A DNA stretch of 5,894 nt from Pseudomonadota bacterium (GTDB lineage Bacteria; Pseudomonadota; Alphaproteobacteria; UBA8366; JADFVY01): the NCBI GenBank assembly GCA_030671915.1, contig DAOVHN010000174.1, positions 1 through 5,894 of the forward strand, written 5' to 3'. The first letter of the stretch is position 1. The number at the start of each line of letters is the position of its first letter. A model generated the notes under the pieces. It was not told where the DNA came from, ran no database searches, and saw only the letters and a list, made by a program, of their open reading frames with translations. Shown piece by piece: positions 4,982 to 5,894 of this stretch. A program made the position numbers and the translations under genes.

Positions 4982-5701
4982 ATGGAAATCTGGTCGCTAA
5001 TGGCGTTCGGCGCCCTGGTCGGCATGCAGCATGCGCTGGAGGCCGACCACCTGGCCGCCGTGGCCGCGCTGAGTGCCCGGCCGTCGACGCGGCGCGGCCT
5101 GATCTTGCGCGGGGCCTGGTGGGGGCTTGGCCATACGGTTGCGCTGTTCGCGATCTGCGGGTCTGTTCTGTTGCTCGGCCTGTCCCTGGGCGAAGGGCTG
5201 GAAGCGGCGCTGGAATTCGTTGTCGGTATCATGGTCTCCGGGTTGGGCCTCAACGTGCTGTGGACCGTCTATCGTCGGCGCATCCATTTTCACGCCCATG
5301 AGCATGACGACGGGATTCGCCATCTGCACGCCCATTCACACGAAACCGAGAAAAAGCGGGACCATGTCGACAGCCCCCATGCACACCGCCACCCCCGCCA
5401 TGGGCTGGCCAAGGCACTGACGATCGGGCTGGTGCATGGGGCGGCGGGTTCAGGCGCGCTTCTGGTGCTGCTGGTTACCGCTGCCAGTTCGGCCGGCATG
5501 GCGCTGGCCTATATCGCGTGCTTCGGGCTGGGTTCGATCGCGGGCATGGCGGCGCTGTCCTTCGTCGCCTCGTTCCCCCTTAACGCCGCGGCGCGCGGCG
5601 CGCGCTGGCTCCATAACACGACCATGGCGGCCATCGGCCTCTTCGCCATCGCGATCGGCGCCAACACGGCGATGTCCAGCTGGTCGGCTATCGGGTTTTA
5701 G
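4982..5701 (+). CDS. NicO-family nickel/cobalt transporter (UreH/RcnA-like) with His-rich loop
   Basis: This 239-aa membrane protein has about six hydrophobic segments, near residues 6-30, 44-68, 74-97, 143-168, 172-200 and 212-232. The first holds H17-A-L-E-A-D22-H23, which fits the HX4DH signature of NiCoT/NicO nickel-cobalt permeases. GAWWGLGHT (44-52) and GLVHGAAGSGALLVLL (149-164) fit the UreH/NicO relatives. Between segments 3 and 4 lies a soluble loop (102-140) with 13 histidines in 39 residues, a probable metal-binding region as in RcnA-type proteins. Import and export cannot be told apart from sequence alone. The frame is open to a GTG at 4859 and has an ATG at 4913, but the ATG at 4982 starts right before the first membrane segment, has GAGGG about 10 nt upstream and lacks the basic, poorly conserved-looking extension. 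The gene diverges from pcaD and converges on allA, 35 nt apart. Confidence 0.82.
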   Translation: MEIWSLMAFGALVGMQHALEADHLAAVAALSARPSTRRGLILRGAWWGLGHTVALFAICGSVLLLGLSLGEGLEAALEFVVGIMVSGLGLNVLWTVYRRRIHFHAHEHDDGIRHLHAHSHETEKKRDHVDSPHAHRHPRHGLAKALTIGLVHGAAGSGALLVLLVTAASSAGMALAYIACFGLGSIAGMAALSFVASFPLNAAARGARWLHNTTMAAIGLFAIAIGANTAMSSWSAIGF

Positions 5702-5736
5702 AGGAGGTCGCTCGGTGTCTCAAACGGGGTTCCGCC

Positions 5737-5894
5737 CTAAAGCGACAAAATGATCTCCTCGCTCTCGGGGAACCAGTATTCGTCGCAATTTTTGCCCTCG
5801 CCACCGCGATCCACCACCACGAAATCCGACACCGCCTCCAGCGCGATCAGCGGGTGATGCCAAACGCCGCGATGGTAGTTCACTCCCTGCCCCG
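5737..5894 (-). CDS. allA: ureidoglycolate lyase AllA, C-terminal part
   Basis: The last 51 codons of a leftward gene are present; its start lies beyond the right edge. The reading begins [15 protein letters not shown], then [18 protein letters not shown], then KNCDEYWF, ending in a TAG at 5737-5739. These are hallmarks of the AllA family (usually about 160-170 aa), in particular the [10 protein letters not shown] block and the DRGG-x(3)-NCD segment. The enzyme splits ureidoglycolate, from allantoin/purine breakdown, to glyoxylate and urea. It converges with the transporter gene, with 35 nt between stops and no clear hairpin terminator. Urea release by AllA and a nickel transporter next door suggest a link through nickel-dependent urease, not itself seen here. 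Confidence 0.85.
   Translation of the reverse strand, partial: GQGVNYHRGVWHHPLIALEAVSDFVVVDRGGEGKNCDEYWFPESEEIILSL

Noticed and set aside
5702..5736. Bidirectional terminator between the transporter and allA
   Set aside because: Only a weak GGGG/CCC pairing is visible, with no strong stem and no T-run on either strand.

Overview
The window is GC-rich (roughly 60-65% by eye) and reads as a chromosomal piece of a proteobacterium. The order pcaD-pcaC-pcaH-pcaG-(insert)-pcaB on one strand matches the pcaDCHGB arrangement known from Alphaproteobacteria such as rhizobia and roseobacters, so an alphaproteobacterium is the best guess. No phage, insertion-sequence, CRISPR or RNA-gene signal was seen.

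Layout, left to right. (1) The left edge holds the 3' end of a rightward gene whose last recognisable residues resemble the C-terminus of CaiB/BaiF (class III) CoA-transferases. Its frame does not stop where that family normally ends; it stays open antisense to pcaB until position 504. (2) From 4774 down to 82 runs a tightly packed leftward operon: pcaD (enol-lactone hydrolase), pcaC (carboxymuconolactone decarboxylase), pcaH and pcaG (protocatechuate 3,4-dioxygenase beta and alpha), a DUF849/BKACE beta-keto acid cleavage enzyme, and pcaB (carboxymuconate cycloisomerase). (3) A 207-bp divergent intergenic region (4775-4981) carries two abutting perfect inverted repeats. (4) A rightward NicO-type nickel/cobalt transporter follows, with the HX4DH signature and a histidine-rich loop. 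(5) At the right edge, convergent to it, is the 3' end of allA (ureidoglycolate lyase).

How the genes fit together. PcaHG opens protocatechuate to 3-carboxy-cis,cis-muconate, PcaB cyclises it to 4-carboxymuconolactone, PcaC decarboxylates that to the enol-lactone, and PcaD hydrolyses it to beta-ketoadipate. The classical next steps (PcaIJ CoA-transferase, PcaF thiolase) are not in the window. Instead a BKACE gene sits inside the operon. The family's chemistry (beta-keto acid + acetyl-CoA -> acetoacetate + acyl-CoA) would turn beta-ketoadipate into succinyl-CoA plus acetoacetate. The operon may therefore encode a PcaIJ/PcaF-independent ending of the beta-ketoadipate pathway; this is the most interesting point here and is an inference from gene content. 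On the right, AllA releases urea from ureidoglycolate, and a nickel importer would serve a nickel-dependent urease, so the transporter may belong to a purine/ureide nitrogen module rather than to the pca genes.
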